Positions 32,941-44,554 of a stretch of 64,000 bases of DNA are shown here, one piece after another (within the stretch, counting starts at the first letter, position 1; every line of letters starts with the position of its first letter). The DNA lies in assembly GCA_022493055.1 (NCBI GenBank), contig CP092781.1, positions 1,426,001 to 1,490,000 on the forward strand. The letters run 5' to 3'. The DNA is from Staphylococcus roterodami. GTDB taxonomy: Bacteria; Bacillota; Bacilli; Staphylococcales; Staphylococcaceae. The translations under genes and the position numbers were made by a program. A model generated the notes under the pieces. It saw nothing but the letters and a program-made list of their open reading frames with translations, searched no databases and was not told the origin of the DNA.

Positions 32941-32981
32941 AACCTCGGTTACACCATCATTATGGTGTAACTGAGGTTTTT
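32941..32981 (+). terminator. recU-pbp2 terminator
   Basis: 17-bp arms (32941-32957 and 32962-32978) with one G-T pair and a 4-nt loop, then TTTTTT. It lies 22 bp after the pbp2 stop. Confidence 0.92.
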
Positions 32982-33046
32982 TGATTATATGCTAAATTTT
33001 TCATGAATTAGTTTTATTGCTGCATCTACTTCTTAATAGTCTAAAA

Positions 33047-33122
33047 ATAAAGCCACCTACTATTTAATTAAAGAACTACTCTTTTGTAAAAGGGCTTTAA
33101 TTGAATGTAGATGGCTCTTTTC
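33047..33122 (-). terminator. dnaD-nth-ypoC terminator
   Basis: Outer arms GCCACCTAC (33052-33060) and GTAGATGGC (33108-33116), plus an inner ATTAAAG/CTTTAAT pair, with A/T-rich flanks. On the minus strand it follows the YpoC-like gene. Confidence 0.75.
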
Positions 33123-33126
33123 ATAT

Positions 33127-33468
33127 CTATACTTTTTTATTTTTTAATCTTGTTTGATAACTGGCATTCATTTTAATTATTTCTATAATAAATGTTTTCA
33201 TTTGTCGATATCCCATAAAATGGTATTTACGTTCAATCATATAATCATATCTTTCTTTGAAATTCATAGGAACGACAGGATAGTAATCTAGATTATCAAA
33301 ATCAATATCACCACTAATTCCGTTAATTTGCTTAAAATATGCAATGATTTTTGCATGATATTCATCTAAATATGGTTTTGCTTCATCAGAACCTAATTTT
33401 TTATTTTTAGCAAAAATATCAATAGTGTCTTCTAATCTTTGAAAATCTTCTTTTGTTATCTTAGTCAT
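33127..33468 (-). CDS. YpoC-like conserved protein
   Basis: 113-residue soluble, largely helical protein with no recognised catalytic motif. Its place directly after nth and next to pbp2 is that of B. subtilis ypoC, function unknown. The gap to the nth stop is 4 bp, and AAAGAAG in the end of nth can serve as its ribosome binding site, so it is probably cotranscribed with dnaD and nth. Confidence 0.7.
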   Translation of the reverse strand: MTKITKEDFQRLEDTIDIFAKNKKLGSDEAKPYLDEYHAKIIAYFKQINGISGDIDFDNLDYYPVVPMNFKERYDYMIERKYHFMGYRQMKTFIIEIIKMNASYQTRLKNKKV

Positions 33469-33472
33469 TATT

Positions 33473-34132
33473 TCACGCTTCTTTCAAACTAGCTTTATAA
33501 CGTTTTTGTCCTTCTCTACAATCATCTAACAATGGACAAATATCACACTTAGGCTTACGTGCTAAACAATGGTATCTTCCAAAGAAAATTAATTGGTGAT
33601 GGCTTCTATTCCATCTATCTCTAGGTATAACAGAGCATAAACGATCTTCTACTTGACGTACATTGTCTTTCCATCGATTAATACCTAAACGTTTTGATAC
33701 ACGTTCTACATGGGTATCTACTGCTAATGACGGCTCTCCAAATGCTACACTCATAACTACATTTGCAGTTTTGCGCCCAACACCTGCTAAACTTTCTAAT
33801 TCTTTATGTGTTTGTGGTATTTCTCCATTATATTGATCAAGTAATGATTGGCAAAGTTTTTTAATATTTTTAGCTTTATTACGATATAAACCAATGGAAC
33901 GAATATCATTCATAAGTTCTTCATCACTTACCGCTAAATAATCTTGTGGTGTTTTGTATTTTTTGAATAACTCATTAGTTACTCTGTTTACAAGAACATC
34001 TGTACATTGTGCAGATAATAGTACTGCTATAGTCAATTCGAATGGATTATCGTGTTTCAATTCACATTCTGCATCCGGAAACATATTCGCTATTACATCA
34101 ATCATTTCTAATGCTTTTTTCTTACTTACCAT
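33473..34132 (-). CDS. nth: Endonuclease III (base-excision repair glycosylase/AP lyase)
   Basis: Removes oxidised pyrimidines and cleaves AP sites. The 219 residues show the helix-hairpin-helix LAGVGRKTANVVMS (catalytic lysine region) near 115, the catalytic aspartate in AVDTHVERVSKRLG near 138, and a C-terminal 4Fe-4S cluster with spacing C-x6-C-x2-C-x5-C (CLARKPKCDICPLLDDC). ATG 34132 overlaps the end of dnaD and uses GGAGAG in its last codons. Confidence 0.96.
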   Translation of the reverse strand: MVSKKKALEMIDVIANMFPDAECELKHDNPFELTIAVLLSAQCTDVLVNRVTNELFKKYKTPQDYLAVSDEELMNDIRSIGLYRNKAKNIKKLCQSLLDQYNGEIPQTHKELESLAGVGRKTANVVMSVAFGEPSLAVDTHVERVSKRLGINRWKDNVRQVEDRLCSVIPRDRWNRSHHQLIFFGRYHCLARKPKCDICPLLDDCREGQKRYKASLKEA

Positions 34133-34808
34133 CAAGGTTCTCTCCATTTAACCAATCAAATTTCGGCACCGGTTTAACGGTGTGAGTCATTTTAGGTTTA
34201 TTAAATTTTTGACGTATTTTTCTAGAATCATCAATGGTTTTCACATTGTTTTTCTTCCAATTTAGTAAAATACGATCCATATATTTAAAACTGAGTTTGT
34301 TTAAACTATTCGCTTCATCTAAGGCTGCTTGAATAATTGCAGTATCATGCTTATCAACATCAATCCATTGATTTAATGTTTCAATTTCAAATGGAGATAA
34401 AGGTCTAGCAAAAGTATCTTCTAATATTCTAAATAGTTGTTTGAACTTCTCTTTATTATCTTGTTCTTTCGTATCCATACTTTGTTGCTTTAAAATCTGG
34501 CTTAACTTTTCGAAAAATGGATCAAGATTCATATATTCGGTAAACTTACCTTCTTCGTCTTTTTGAACTTGTAATTCAAGCAATTCACGTTGGATTAAAT
34601 TTTGAATAACTGCAGTAACATCACGTGGTTGCATTGTTGAACCTTTTTGCAATAATTCTATTGAAGGCTGTTTATTTGAAGTTTCGGAAGCATAAATCAA
34701 TTTGAGTAAAATAACTAAATCTTGCTCATCTAAACCTAATTCACTGTAATGGTCTAACAATTCTCTTCGTATCACTACAGGTCTTGTTTTCAATTGATAT
34801 TTATCCAT
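34122..34808 (-). CDS. dnaD: DNA replication initiation protein DnaD
   Basis: Primosome component that helps load the replicative helicase at oriC and restart sites. The 228 residues have an N-terminal winged-helix DDBH1 domain (about 1-115), a DDBH2 domain (FEIETLNQWIDVDKHDTAIIQAALDEA near 136) and the conserved YMDRILLNW segment near 176. The ATG has GGGAGG upstream. It leads dnaD-nth-ypoC, an order conserved in Bacillus. Confidence 0.95.
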   Translation of the reverse strand: MDKYQLKTRPVVIRRELLDHYSELGLDEQDLVILLKLIYASETSNKQPSIELLQKGSTMQPRDVTAVIQNLIQRELLELQVQKDEEGKFTEYMNLDPFFEKLSQILKQQSMDTKEQDNKEKFKQLFRILEDTFARPLSPFEIETLNQWIDVDKHDTAIIQAALDEANSLNKLSFKYMDRILLNWKKNNVKTIDDSRKIRQKFNKPKMTHTVKPVPKFDWLNGENLDGK

Positions 34809-35008
34809 GTTAGTGCCTCCCTTTAAATTAAATCATTACTTATTAGTATAAATCATTTTCTTTAATTATCGACTAAAATGCTTACTATATTTAAAAATAT
34901 TAAAGCTATTTTCATAAAATTTATATGTCACCTGAAATGAAATATCAATCATCAAATGAAACATTAATTCAAATCAAACTATGATAAATTAATGAAAAAC
35001 TAAACACA

Positions 35009-35043
35009 AATCGCCCAGCCATTTAATAATAGACTGGACGATT
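35009..35043 (-). terminator. asnS terminator
   Basis: 10-bp arms AATCGCCCAG (35009-35018) and CTGGACGATT (35034-35043), one G-T pair, followed on the minus strand by a modest T-rich tract. The remaining 34809-35008 spacer shows no gene. Confidence 0.65.
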
Positions 35044-35087
35044 CTTTTAATAGTCAGAAAATAAACTTTTAAATCATTTATCGAATA

Positions 35088-36380
35088 TTATGGGTATAAA
35101 CGGTTTAATAATCTTGGGAATGGTGCCGTTTCTCGAACGTGTTCTACTCCAGAAATCCAAGCAACTGTGCGTTCTAAACCTAGACCAAAACCACTATGTG
35201 GTACGCTACCATATCGGCGCAAGTCTAGATAGTAGCTATATGCTTCTTCATCTAAACCATGCTCTTTTACGCGTTGTTCTAATAGTTCTAAATCATCTAC
35301 ACGTTCAGAACCACCAATAATTTCACCATATCCTTCTGGAGCAATTAAGTCTGCACATAATACAGTTTGTTCATTTTCAGGATTTGGTTGCATGTAGAAT
35401 GGTTTAATCTTTGTTGGATAATTTGTAATAAATACTGGTAAATCATAATGATTTGCTATAGCTGTTTCATGGGGAGCCCCAAAGTCTTCGCCCCATTCGA
35501 TATCATCAAATCCTTCTGCTTTTAAGCATTCAATTGCATCGTCATATGAAATTCTAGGGAATGGCGTAGCAACTTTTTCAAGTTTTGAAGTATCACGCTC
35601 TAAAATTTTCAATTCAAGTTTACAATTTTCTAAAACTGATTTAACAACATGCGTCACATATTGTTCTTGAATTTCCAAACTTTCAGCATGATTTGTGAAT
35701 GCCATTTCACCCTCAATCATCCAGAACTCGATTAAGTGTCTACGTGTTTTAGATTTTTCAGCTCTAAAAGTTGGACCAAATGAAAATACCTTTCCATGAG
35801 CCATCGCAGCAGCTTCTAGGTATAACTGACCACTTTGTGATAAAAATGCATCTTGATCAAAGTACTTAGTATGGAATAATTCACTCGTACCTTCTGGTGC
35901 ACTTGCAGTTAAAATCGGTGGATCAACCTTAGTAAATCCATCATTATTGAAAAATTCATATGTAGCACGAATAATTTCATTTCTAATTTTCATTACAGCA
36001 TGTTGCTTTTTAGAACGTAACCATAAGTGACGGTGATCCATTAAAAATTCTGTACCATGATTTTTAGGTGTAATTGGATAATCATGCGCTTCAGAAATCA
36101 CTTCAATTGATTTCACTTGCATTTCATATCCTAAGTCAGAACGATTATCTTCAGTAATTGTACCAGTCACATAAAGTGATGATTCTTGTGTAATTTCTTT
36201 CGCAAGTTTAAATACCTCTTCATCAACTTCTGATTTAACTACTACACCTTGCATAAATCCAGTACCATCACGTAGTTGTAAAAAGGCGATTTTACCACTT
36301 GAACGTTTATTTGTTAACCAAGCACCAATTGTAACGTCTTGGTTTAAATGATCTTTCGCTTGTTTAATCGTTGTTTTCAT
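35088..36380 (-). CDS. asnS: Asparaginyl-tRNA synthetase
   Basis: Charges tRNA-Asn with asparagine. The 430 residues have an N-terminal OB-fold anticodon-binding domain ([24 protein letters not shown]) and a class IIb catalytic core. The core shows motif 2 in [25 protein letters not shown] and motif 3 in [13 protein letters not shown] near the C-terminus. ATG 36380 is chosen: AGGAG lies upstream, and the longer in-frame start at 36413 has no Shine-Dalgarno. No T-box leader hallmark was seen upstream. Confidence 0.96.
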   Translation of the reverse strand: MKTTIKQAKDHLNQDVTIGAWLTNKRSSGKIAFLQLRDGTGFMQGVVVKSEVDEEVFKLAKEITQESSLYVTGTITEDNRSDLGYEMQVKSIEVISEAHDYPITPKNHGTEFLMDHRHLWLRSKKQHAVMKIRNEIIRATYEFFNNDGFTKVDPPILTASAPEGTSELFHTKYFDQDAFLSQSGQLYLEAAAMAHGKVFSFGPTFRAEKSKTRRHLIEFWMIEGEMAFTNHAESLEIQEQYVTHVVKSVLENCKLELKILERDTSKLEKVATPFPRISYDDAIECLKAEGFDDIEWGEDFGAPHETAIANHYDLPVFITNYPTKIKPFYMQPNPENEQTVLCADLIAPEGYGEIIGGSERVDDLELLEQRVKEHGLDEEAYSYYLDLRRYGSVPHSGFGLGLERTVAWISGVEHVRETAPFPRLLNRLYP

Positions 36381-36656
36381 AACCATTCTCCTATTTATTT
36401 TTTCGTTATACAATACTCATTCATTTTAACAAAATACGCTTTCAAGTTCTAGAACTACACATAAAGATAACGTGTAAATGGTAATGATTTACCTATAGAC
36501 TTTTAATAAAATATACAAAATTGATTCTATTATCTTGTTTTGCAACTAAATTACTTAAGTCCTGATACACGTACTTAATTATAAAGCTATGCGTTTAAAT
36601 AATATTTGCTTTACCATCTGTTTGAATCAACATTAAACGTACTCAAATTTAAAACA
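36381..36656. other. asnS upstream spacer
   Basis: About 275 bp of AT-rich sequence between the dinG terminator and asnS. It must hold the asnS promoter, but I could not identify a convincing -35/-10 pair. No T-box and no ORF are supported. Confidence 0.4.
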
Positions 36657-36704
36657 CAAAATCCTCGTAACATTATATCAATTTCAACTTGTTACGAGGA
36701 TTTT
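36657..36704 (-). terminator. dinG terminator
   Basis: Perfect 15-bp-class arms AAAATCCTCGTAAC (36657-36671 region) and GTTACGAGGATTTT (36691-36704), loop about 20 nt, 11 bp after the dinG stop. Confidence 0.85.
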
Positions 36705-36714
36705 ATAATTTATA

Positions 36715-39408
36715 TTACTTTTTCTTTTTTTGAATTTGTCTTAATAACTTTCCAAATTGTTGAATGTCGCCCTTTTTCTGACGATAATTTTCTAATGTTT
36801 GTTCAAAGAAATTTTTGTAATTACTGTTAATTAATCGATCATCAAATGACACTATAACGCCTCGATCATTTTCATTTCGTATTAATCGGCCAAGTCCTTG
36901 TCTAAATCGAATGACCGCATCTGGTAACACATATTCTTTAAATGTTGATGTAAATTCTGAATCCATTAGCCAATATTTTGCATTATGTTTATTCATAAAT
37001 GGTAATTTAGCAATCATGACACATTTAATACCATTTGCTTGGAAATCAAAACCTTCAAAAAATGTTGAAGTACCTAGTAAAATCGCTTTGTCAAAATTAT
37101 TAAATTGTTGTACTATTTTATAATTTTGATTCTGCTGTTGTGTTAAAACAACATAATCTTCAAATTCAGGCAATTCATTCAACATATCTTGAACCATATG
37201 CATCATTTTATAACTTGTAAATAATACTAAACATTTTGATGCGGTGATTGACGTATATTCTATAATATAGCTCACTATCGATGCTACATATTCGTCTATA
37301 TTTTTATATTGATAAGATGACACATCGCTCGGAATAAACACACTTGTATTTTTTGAACTTTGTAATGAAGTGTTTACTTCAAATGTATTAAAATGAACAT
37401 CTTTGTTAAATAGTTGTTTAAATGCTTCAAATGAATGGTTGAATTTTAAAGTGCCAGAAATAAAAATTAAAGATTTGAATTTTTCAAGTACTTGTTTAGT
37501 TAATACGTCTTTCACGGCATAGTCTTTAACATATAATCGAATCGTTGATTTTTGAGATAAATTTTTAATCGAAATAAAACTCGTATGACCTGCTTTCAAG
37601 CTTTGTTCAATATTTTTAAATTTATCTTTTAAATATAATAATTGCTTACGTAAAGACTTAACTGTCTTATGACTGATACCGTTAAAAATTTCCAAAGTTT
37701 TATTGAGCTTGTCGATAATCGCATGTAAGTCTTTCAAAATATCTTTCGATTCAAAAGTAAAAACATTATGGAATCTATGAATATCATCATCATAAACTTC
37801 TGAATCATTAACAATTTTATAAATTGTTGAGAACAATTGTTCATTCAACTCATGAATTTCATTCATACTTGCTTTTAAACCAAATATATCGATTGGTGCT
37901 ATATCTAGTTTTTCCAAAATTCGTTGTTTCTCTAATTGATCAATTGCTTTTAATAATTTTTCATTTTCATTTTTACCAATCAATCCAAGCTGATATTTAA
38001 CATCTGCATAACTTAATTCATTAGTAACTTGGTTTAAGGCATAATCCGGTAATCGATGTGCTTCATCCACTATGCAATCATCAAATAATTGATAGATGGA
38101 ATTTTCCGCATCTGAATGTATTAAATGCGCGTGGTTTGTTATACCAATTTGAATATTTTGTGCATTTCGCTTAATAAAATTATAATAATGTACATCATGA
38201 CGTGCCGGCACATATGTTTCAATTTTCTGGTCGAAATACATCTTTTGACCACCTTTTAAATTCAACTCTTGAATATCTCCAGATGGCGTTTCAGTAATCC
38301 ATATCAATAATTGCATTTTTAAAATGCCAACTTCATAATTACTTGTTTCATCTTTTAAAATTTGGCTAATTAATCCTAATGAAATGTAATCACTCTTACT
38401 CTTAATTAATAAGGCATTAATTTTAAAATTCAATGCCTCATTCATTGCAGGAATATCTTTCTCTAACAATTGACTTTGCAATAATTTAGTATTCGTTGAT
38501 ATCATTACATGCTTGCCAGTTTCAATATTATACATTAAAGCGGCAAGCAAATATGCTAGCGATTTACCACTACCTAACGAAGCTTCAATCATTGCTTTGT
38601 CACTATGCATTAATTGATCTAAAATTGTTTCTGCCAAGTATAATTGTTGCGGTCGATAAGTTAATCTCATGCGCTCTACAACTTTACTATATAACGATTT
38701 TAAACTTCCATTATATTTAGTTGTAGGCTTTTTCAAATCTACTTGCTTACGATAAATAATCTGTTCAAATTTATCAAAAGACTTATCCAAAGGCTTAGCT
38801 TCATATTGCCTAACCATTTCAAAGAAAATATCATATAAATCATACTTCAATTGTTTACTTAAATAATACAATTGTTTTAAAGTATCTAGTGGTAACTTTT
38901 CAAATTTTTCAAAAGCTAAAATCATTAATTTTGCAGTCGTAGCAGCATCTTCATCAGCTCGATGTGCATTCGTTAAAGTAATATCATGTGCTTCAGCAAG
39001 CTCACTCAATTGATAGCTTTTATCTGTTGGAAAAGCAATTTTGAATATTTCTAACGTATCTATTACTTTTTTAGGACGATAATGAATGTTACAATCTTTA
39101 AATGCTTTTTTTATAAAATTCAAGTCAAAATCAACATTATGTGCGACAAATATACAATCTTTTATTTTATCGTATATTTCCTGTGCAACTTGGTTAAAAT
39201 ATGGCGCTTTTTGCAACATATTTTCTTCAATGGATGTTAACGCCTGAATAAATGGTGGAATTTCTAAATTTGTTCTAATCATCGAATGATATGTATCAAT
39301 AATTTGATTATTACGCACAAAGGTTATCCCAATTTGAATAATATCGTCAAAATCTAATTGGTTTCCTGTTGTCTCTAAATCGACAACAGCATAGGTTGCC
39401 ATACCCAT
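36715..39408 (-). CDS. dinG: DinG-family exonuclease/helicase-like protein
   Basis: 897-residue fusion of an N-terminal DnaQ-like DEDD 3'-5' exonuclease (VVDLETTG near 7, [16 protein letters not shown] near 92, [13 protein letters not shown] near 148) and an XPD/DinG helicase core. The core has Walker [17 protein letters not shown] near 274 and DEAH in VDEAHRLPD near 448. Helicase motif VI is [12 protein letters not shown] near the C-terminus. No 4Fe-4S cysteine cluster is seen. The S. aureus protein has been reported to act as a nuclease rather than a helicase. GGAG lies 8 nt before the ATG. Followed by its own terminator; downstream of birA by 23 bp. Confidence 0.92.
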   Translation of the reverse strand: MGMATYAVVDLETTGNQLDFDDIIQIGITFVRNNQIIDTYHSMIRTNLEIPPFIQALTSIEENMLQKAPYFNQVAQEIYDKIKDCIFVAHNVDFDLNFIKKAFKDCNIHYRPKKVIDTLEIFKIAFPTDKSYQLSELAEAHDITLTNAHRADEDAATTAKLMILAFEKFEKLPLDTLKQLYYLSKQLKYDLYDIFFEMVRQYEAKPLDKSFDKFEQIIYRKQVDLKKPTTKYNGSLKSLYSKVVERMRLTYRPQQLYLAETILDQLMHSDKAMIEASLGSGKSLAYLLAALMYNIETGKHVMISTNTKLLQSQLLEKDIPAMNEALNFKINALLIKSKSDYISLGLISQILKDETSNYEVGILKMQLLIWITETPSGDIQELNLKGGQKMYFDQKIETYVPARHDVHYYNFIKRNAQNIQIGITNHAHLIHSDAENSIYQLFDDCIVDEAHRLPDYALNQVTNELSYADVKYQLGLIGKNENEKLLKAIDQLEKQRILEKLDIAPIDIFGLKASMNEIHELNEQLFSTIYKIVNDSEVYDDDIHRFHNVFTFESKDILKDLHAIIDKLNKTLEIFNGISHKTVKSLRKQLLYLKDKFKNIEQSLKAGHTSFISIKNLSQKSTIRLYVKDYAVKDVLTKQVLEKFKSLIFISGTLKFNHSFEAFKQLFNKDVHFNTFEVNTSLQSSKNTSVFIPSDVSSYQYKNIDEYVASIVSYIIEYTSITASKCLVLFTSYKMMHMVQDMLNELPEFEDYVVLTQQQNQNYKIVQQFNNFDKAILLGTSTFFEGFDFQANGIKCVMIAKLPFMNKHNAKYWLMDSEFTSTFKEYVLPDAVIRFRQGLGRLIRNENDRGVIVSFDDRLINSNYKNFFEQTLENYRQKKGDIQQFGKLLRQIQKKKK

Positions 39409-39431
39409 AGCTATCTCTCCTTGCTTTAGTG

Positions 39432-40403
39432 TTAAAAATCTATATCTGCACTAATTAAACGGTGTGATTCACCCGCTTCATCTCTAACAATTAGATAGCC
39501 ATCGTAATCTAAATCAATTGCTTGACCTTTAAACTGTTTGTCATTTTCTGTAAACTGCAACGTTCTATTCCAAATGTTTGAAGTTGCAATATATTCATCT
39601 CTAATTTCAGAAAACGGTAACGTTAAAAATTGATTATATCTCTTTTCAATTTCCTGAAGTAATTTCTCTAAAAATTGATATCTATCTAATTTATGTTCAC
39701 CATGTAATTGTATACTTGTTGCTCTATGTCTAATACTTTCATCAAAATCTTCTAATTGCTGAGTCAAATTAATCCCAATACCACATATTATTGCTTCTAT
39801 GCCATCATTATTTGCTACCATTTCAGTCAAAAAACCACAAACTTTTCCATCACCAATATATATATCATTTGGCCATTTCACTTTAACTTCATCTTTACTA
39901 AAATACTGAATGGCATCTCGTATACCTAATGCAATAAATAAATTAAATTTAGATATCATTGAAAAAGCAACATTTGGTCTTAAAACAACCGACATCCATA
40001 GTCCTTGACCTTTCGTAGAACTCCAATATCGATTGAATCGGCCACGTCCTTTAGTCTGTTCGTCACTTAATATAAAAAATGATGATTGATTGCCTACTAG
40101 TGACTTTTTCGCAGCAAGTTGTGTTGAATCTATTGAATCATATACCTCACTAAAATTAAATAGTGCTGAGTTTTGTGTATATTGATTAATTATACCTTGA
40201 TACCATACATCTGGTAATTGTTGTAATAAATGACCTTTATGATTTACTGAATCAATTTTACATCCTTCTAATTTCAATTGATCAATTACTTTTTTAACTG
40301 CAGTTCTTGAAATATTAAGTGATTCAGCAATAGTTTGCCCAGATATGTAATTTGGTTTGCTTTTATATAATAATTGAAGTACATCTTGACTATATTTTGA
40401 CAT
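39432..40403 (-). CDS. birA: Biotin-protein ligase / biotin repressor BirA
   Basis: Attaches biotin to carboxylases and represses biotin genes. The 323 residues start with a winged HTH ([23 protein letters not shown]), followed by a ligase domain with the biotinyl-AMP loop [13 protein letters not shown] near 115, the [15 protein letters not shown] segment near 175 and a C-terminal SH3-like domain. The start overlaps the end of cca by 14 bp, so it is in the bshA-cca-birA(-dinG) transcript, as in Bacillus. Confidence 0.95.
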   Translation of the reverse strand: MSKYSQDVLQLLYKSKPNYISGQTIAESLNISRTAVKKVIDQLKLEGCKIDSVNHKGHLLQQLPDVWYQGIINQYTQNSALFNFSEVYDSIDSTQLAAKKSLVGNQSSFFILSDEQTKGRGRFNRYWSSTKGQGLWMSVVLRPNVAFSMISKFNLFIALGIRDAIQYFSKDEVKVKWPNDIYIGDGKVCGFLTEMVANNDGIEAIICGIGINLTQQLEDFDESIRHRATSIQLHGEHKLDRYQFLEKLLQEIEKRYNQFLTLPFSEIRDEYIATSNIWNRTLQFTENDKQFKGQAIDLDYDGYLIVRDEAGESHRLISADIDF

Positions 40404-41592
40404 GATTATCCACCCATTTCAAAATTTCAGTTTCTTGGTTGCTAACTTTATCTGTAACAATAGCGATTTCAATTTGCCTTAACACATCTTTTAACCATGG
40501 ACCACTCTTTTTATTTAAATGTGACATTATTACACCACCATTTACACTCATTTCTTTTCTACTGTTCATAGGTAATTGATGGTTAATTTCATTAATTGTT
40601 TGATGGTTAACGATTAATGGTTGATGACCTTGAATGTCATTTTCCATTAAAATTTCCGACGCGCTTAATACATTTTCAATTAACTTTATATCATAATCAT
40701 ATACAAACATTTTCAGTTGTTCTTTCATTACAATATTTGGTAATGTCATGATAATTTGTTTATATTGCTGAATTTCTCTTAATTGGCGATTGCTAAGTTT
40801 TAAAGGCTTAACAGACATGTTTTTATCGAACTTCACTGAAACAATAGCAATAAATAGTTCTAAGTCAATTGGTTCATTAATATTAATTTTATTCATTTCT
40901 AAATGGTCAAAATAAGGTATATAGTTAAAGGCTTTTAATGTTTTCAAATGTTTAAAGCTTTGTGCGACATTTATTCCTCTTATTAATTTTGTAAGTTCAA
41001 TTACAATTCGCTCAATTGATAAAAACTTAATATCTGCCATTTGTATACGCATAGCTTCAAACGTATCATCTGCAATTTCAAATGACAGTTGTGATTGAAA
41101 CCTTAAGCAACGAATCATGCGTAAGGCATCTTCTTGAAATCGCTCTTCAGGCAAACCAACTGTTCGAATTATGCGATTATCAATATCCTGTTGCCCACCA
41201 AAGTAGTCATATAATTTATACTCAGTATCCATCGCTATCGCATTCATCGTAAAATCACGGCGTTGCAAATCTTCATATAAATCTCGAACAAATGTAACAC
41301 CACTCGGTCTACGATGATCAAGATAATCATCTTCAGCTCTAAATGTTGTCACTTCATAATTTTCATGATTATAAACGACATTAATTGTTCCATGCTCTTT
41401 CCCCACTGGAATCGTATGACTGAATATCGACTCTATTTCATCGGGCGTAGCACTCGTCGTGATATCTATGTCATGAATGTCTCTTCCCATGACATAATCT
41501 CTCACTGAACCACCTACATAATATGCTTCAAAGCCATTTTCTTGAATATGCTCTAATATAGGTTTTGCTAGTTCAAATAGTGATTTATCCAT
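40390..41592 (-). CDS. cca: CCA-adding tRNA nucleotidyltransferase
   Basis: Adds or repairs the 3' CCA of tRNA. The 400 residues begin [11 protein letters not shown]. The class II nucleotidyltransferase head [21 protein letters not shown] (residues about 23-43) holds the DxD metal ligands, followed by [12 protein letters not shown] near 110 and the nucleotide-selecting [21 protein letters not shown] region. ATG 41592 lies 4 bp after the bshA stop and is preferred; a long N-terminal extension inside bshA is spurious. Confidence 0.95.
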   Translation of the reverse strand: MDKSLFELAKPILEHIQENGFEAYYVGGSVRDYVMGRDIHDIDITTSATPDEIESIFSHTIPVGKEHGTINVVYNHENYEVTTFRAEDDYLDHRRPSGVTFVRDLYEDLQRRDFTMNAIAMDTEYKLYDYFGGQQDIDNRIIRTVGLPEERFQEDALRMIRCLRFQSQLSFEIADDTFEAMRIQMADIKFLSIERIVIELTKLIRGINVAQSFKHLKTLKAFNYIPYFDHLEMNKININEPIDLELFIAIVSVKFDKNMSVKPLKLSNRQLREIQQYKQIIMTLPNIVMKEQLKMFVYDYDIKLIENVLSASEILMENDIQGHQPLIVNHQTINEINHQLPMNSRKEMSVNGGVIMSHLNKKSGPWLKDVLRQIEIAIVTDKVSNQETEILKWVDNHVKI

Positions 41593-41596
41593 TTTA

Positions 41597-42739
41597 TTAC
41601 TCGCCTTCATTTTTACTTTTATCATTGAGCATCTTTTTATAATAATACTCATATTGGTCTGTAATGAGTTCCGAACCAAAGCGTTCAGCAATATCTTCAA
41701 GCATATTTTTTTGAAGTTTATTGTATAATGCTTTATCTTGAAGTAATTGTATAGCATATTCACTCGCAGCTTCACTGTCGCCTACATCGACGACAAAACC
41801 AGTTTCGCCGTGTTTAATGACCTCTTTGATACCACCTGCATTTGAACCAATTGGTACTACTCCCGTCTTCATTGCCTCAAGTAATGTTAGACCAAAACTT
41901 TCCTTTTCACTCAACAGTAATACTAAATCAGATAATTGATAAAATTCACTTACACAATCTTGTTTTCCTAAAAATAAAACATCATCTTCTACATTTAATT
42001 CTTTAGTTTTTTGACGCATAGGCACTAATTCAGGACCATCTCCTAGTAAAATCAACTTACTTGGTATTTTGGCACGTACTTTTGCGAAAGTTTCTATAAT
42101 AGTATCAATTCGTTTTACTTGTCTAAAATTCGAAACATGAATTAACACTTTTTCGTCTGGTGAAATACCAAATTGTGATTTTAATGATTCATTATGCTTA
42201 GTCGGAAACTCATTTTCACGTACAAAATTATAAATCGGTATGATTTCTTTATTTGTTTCTATAATATCATGTGTTTCTTCTGCTAAAGATTTACTTACAC
42301 TTGTCACGACATCACTTTTTTCTATCCCGAATTTAATAGCACCTTGCAGTGAATGATCATACCCTAATACTGTAATATCAGTCCCGTGTAATGTAGTCAT
42401 GATTTTAATATCTTTCCCTGACATCTCACGTGCTAATATGCCACATATAGCATGCGGAACAGCATAGTGCATATGTAATAAATCAAGGTCATATTCTTTA
42501 ATGACTTCAGCTATTTTGGTACTCAGTGTTATATCATATGGTGGATATTGAAATACTGCATATTGATTCACTTCTACTTGATGGAAAATCATATTTGGTA
42601 ATGGTTTTCTAATTCTAAACGGAATATTTGAGGTTATAAAATGTACTTCATGTCCTCGTTCTGCTAACTTAATACCTAATTCTGTGGCAATTATACCTGA
42701 GCCACCCATGGACGGGTAACATGTTATCCCTATTTTCAT
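41597..42739 (-). CDS. bshA: BshA, N-acetyl-alpha-D-glucosaminyl L-malate synthase
   Basis: First enzyme of bacillithiol synthesis: transfers GlcNAc from UDP-GlcNAc to L-malate. The 380-residue GT4 glycosyltransferase begins [15 protein letters not shown]. The donor-site motif [26 protein letters not shown] lies near 280. ATG 42739 matches the known protein; an ATG at 42751 sits directly on the AAGG. It leads bshA-cca-birA. YpdA, the bacillithiol disulfide reductase, is also in this window. Confidence 0.95.
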   Translation of the reverse strand: MKIGITCYPSMGGSGIIATELGIKLAERGHEVHFITSNIPFRIRKPLPNMIFHQVEVNQYAVFQYPPYDITLSTKIAEVIKEYDLDLLHMHYAVPHAICGILAREMSGKDIKIMTTLHGTDITVLGYDHSLQGAIKFGIEKSDVVTSVSKSLAEETHDIIETNKEIIPIYNFVRENEFPTKHNESLKSQFGISPDEKVLIHVSNFRQVKRIDTIIETFAKVRAKIPSKLILLGDGPELVPMRQKTKELNVEDDVLFLGKQDCVSEFYQLSDLVLLLSEKESFGLTLLEAMKTGVVPIGSNAGGIKEVIKHGETGFVVDVGDSEAASEYAIQLLQDKALYNKLQKNMLEDIAERFGSELITDQYEYYYKKMLNDKSKNEGE

Positions 42740-42973
42740 TTGCTTGCCCATCCTTTCTATTTCTATATATTATAAATCATCGTGTCATTTTGATATTTAT
42801 CTTCAAAATCAACATTAATAGGCTCGTTAGATTCATATTTAATGATGCATCAAATTATATACTCAGCCATATTTTTTTGAAACTAAAGCGTCAAGCTTTC
42901 TGCAATGCATTTCAAATTAACATTCGTTTTATAATCGCTTCTGATTTTCCAAAAGCGACAAATATATCAATGT

Positions 42974-43291
42974 CTATTTACGTTCAAAACGATTTTTATC
43001 TCGTGTATTAAACTTTTCCATTGTTTCATTGAAGCTTTCTGTCATATCAATTCCCATTGAGTTTGCAAGGCATAGTAACACAAATAAATTATCGCCTAAC
43101 TCTGCTTTAATTGAATTTTCAGCCTCTGTTTCTTTTTTCTTTTTTTCTCCGTAAGTATGGTTTATTTCTCGTGCAAGCTCTCCTACTTCTTCAGTTAATC
43201 TAGCTAAATTAGCTAATGGTGAAAAGTATCCTGCTTTAAATTGTCCAATATATTCATCAACTTCATGTTGCATATCTGACATAGATTTCAT
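42974..43291 (-). CDS. MazG-like nucleotide pyrophosphohydrolase (YpjD-like)
   Basis: 105-residue all-alpha NTP pyrophosphatase. The metal-binding signature EEVGELAREI (EExxE) lies near residue 34 and ELGDNLFVLLCLANSMGID (ExxD) near 64. AAGGAG lies 9 nt before the ATG. In Bacillus the homologue ypjD sits in the same bshA-cca-birA neighbourhood. Probably a house-cleaning enzyme; the substrate is unknown. Confidence 0.88.
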   Translation of the reverse strand: MKSMSDMQHEVDEYIGQFKAGYFSPLANLARLTEEVGELAREINHTYGEKKKKETEAENSIKAELGDNLFVLLCLANSMGIDMTESFNETMEKFNTRDKNRFERK

Positions 43292-43723
43292 TTATACGAT
43301 CTCCTTATATTGCGTTTCTAATATAGTATATATCAATTTGATGTCACATGCATGTTTAGTGCAAACTACTAAAATCATGTTAAATTGAAATAACGAATTC
43401 TCATATGGTTGAACATTTTTCAGTATGGTTTGAATAAATGCCTCACATTATAAAATGAATCATTTATTTTGAAATAAAAATTGTGAATCCAACGTGTTGA
43501 TATGCATATATAGATAAATCAAAACAGTAAGTTTATGTAGCGTATAACGTCCGAACTTCTCAAATATTAAGTTATATATAAGCAACTAATATCAATGAAC
43601 AGATGAACAATTATAACCCTTTGTTAGTTCACGAACTTTTTAAATCAAATCTAATTTCAAAAGTTTTTCATAATACTCTCTTTACACTATCTTATATTTA
43701 ATTAACTCACTAACAATAGAACA
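43292..43723. other. Gene-poor spacer
   Basis: About 430 bp of AT-rich DNA between the MazG-like gene and the metallopeptidase terminator. It should contain the MazG-like gene promoter. No ORF with a ribosome binding site and no strong hairpin were found. Confidence 0.45.
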
Positions 43724-43729
43724 TAAAAA

Positions 43730-43763
43730 AACTAGCAACCACACAAAATGTGATTAGCTAGTT
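43730..43763 (-). terminator. Metallopeptidase gene terminator
   Basis: Arms AACTAGC (43730-43736) and GCTAGTT (43757-43763) with an inner CAC/GTG pair. A run of seven or more T follows on the minus strand. Confidence 0.85.
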
Positions 43764-43802
43764 AATAAGTGTCTAATTTAAGTTAATTGTTAATCTATAA
43801 GA

Positions 43803-44501
43803 TTAATCACTTGAACGCGCAAGCAAAATGATACGTACAAGCTCTGCTACAGCGACAGCAGTTGCCGCAACATAAGTCATTGCTGCTGCAGATAATACTT
43901 TACGCGCATGTTTGTATTCTTTTTCATTTACAATATTCAATGCCGTAATTTGTTTCATCGCTCTTGAACTCGCATCAAACTCAACTGGTAATGTTACGAT
44001 TGAGAATAATACTGCTAATGACATTAAACCAGCACCAATCCATAAAGCAGTTGAACCAAATGCACTACCTAAAGCTGTTAAAACGATACCTAACATAATA
44101 ATGATATAGCTTAATGAACTTCCTAGGTTTGCAACAGGAACTAATGCTGCCCTGAATCTTAAGAACCAATATCCTTGGTGATCTTGAATGGCATGACCAA
44201 CTTCATGGGCTGCAATTGCAGTACCAGCAACTGATGGTCTGTCATAGTTTGCAGGAGATAGTGAAACAACTTTCTTTTTAGGATCGTAATGATCTGTTAA
44301 GAATCCTTCACCTTTAACAACATCAACGTCATAAATACCATTTGCATGTAAGATTTCTAATGCAACTTCACGACCCGTTTTACCACTTGTAGATCTAACT
44401 TGTGAATATTTTTCATAGTTAGATTTAACTTTGTGTTGTGCCCATAATGGTAACACCATTAGTATTACGAAATAAATTATCATAGAAAAAATTGAAGACA
44501 A
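43803..44501 (-). CDS. YugP-family membrane zinc metallopeptidase
   Basis: 232-residue integral membrane protein with an N-terminal TM helix, the zinc motif HEVGHAIQDHQGY (HExxH) near residue 96, and two or three further TM segments (about 125-165 and at the C-terminus). I chose TTG 44501 because GGAG lies about 10 nt upstream; GTG 44510 is only about 1 nt from it. Function is not characterised; possibly membrane protein quality control. It lies 54 bp after the DUF1405 gene and may be read from the aro operon. Confidence 0.8.
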   Translation of the reverse strand: MSSIFSMIIYFVILMVLPLWAQHKVKSNYEKYSQVRSTSGKTGREVALEILHANGIYDVDVVKGEGFLTDHYDPKKKVVSLSPANYDRPSVAGTAIAAHEVGHAIQDHQGYWFLRFRAALVPVANLGSSLSYIIIMLGIVLTALGSAFGSTALWIGAGLMSLAVLFSIVTLPVEFDASSRAMKQITALNIVNEKEYKHARKVLSAAAMTYVAATAVAVAELVRIILLARSSD

Positions 44502-44554
44502 TAAACTCACTCTCCTTTATAAATATTTTACTGTCATTTGGGATTTTTATCAAA

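Noticed and set aside
40390-41775. N-terminally extended cca reading frame
   Set aside because: The extra 61 codons lie inside bshA; ATG 41592 gives the normal 400-residue enzyme right after the bshA stop.
43620-43650. LexA-like box around the GTTCACGAAC sequence
   Set aside because: The half-sites are in the wrong order and spacing for the CGAAC-N4-GTTCG consensus, and no SOS gene follows.
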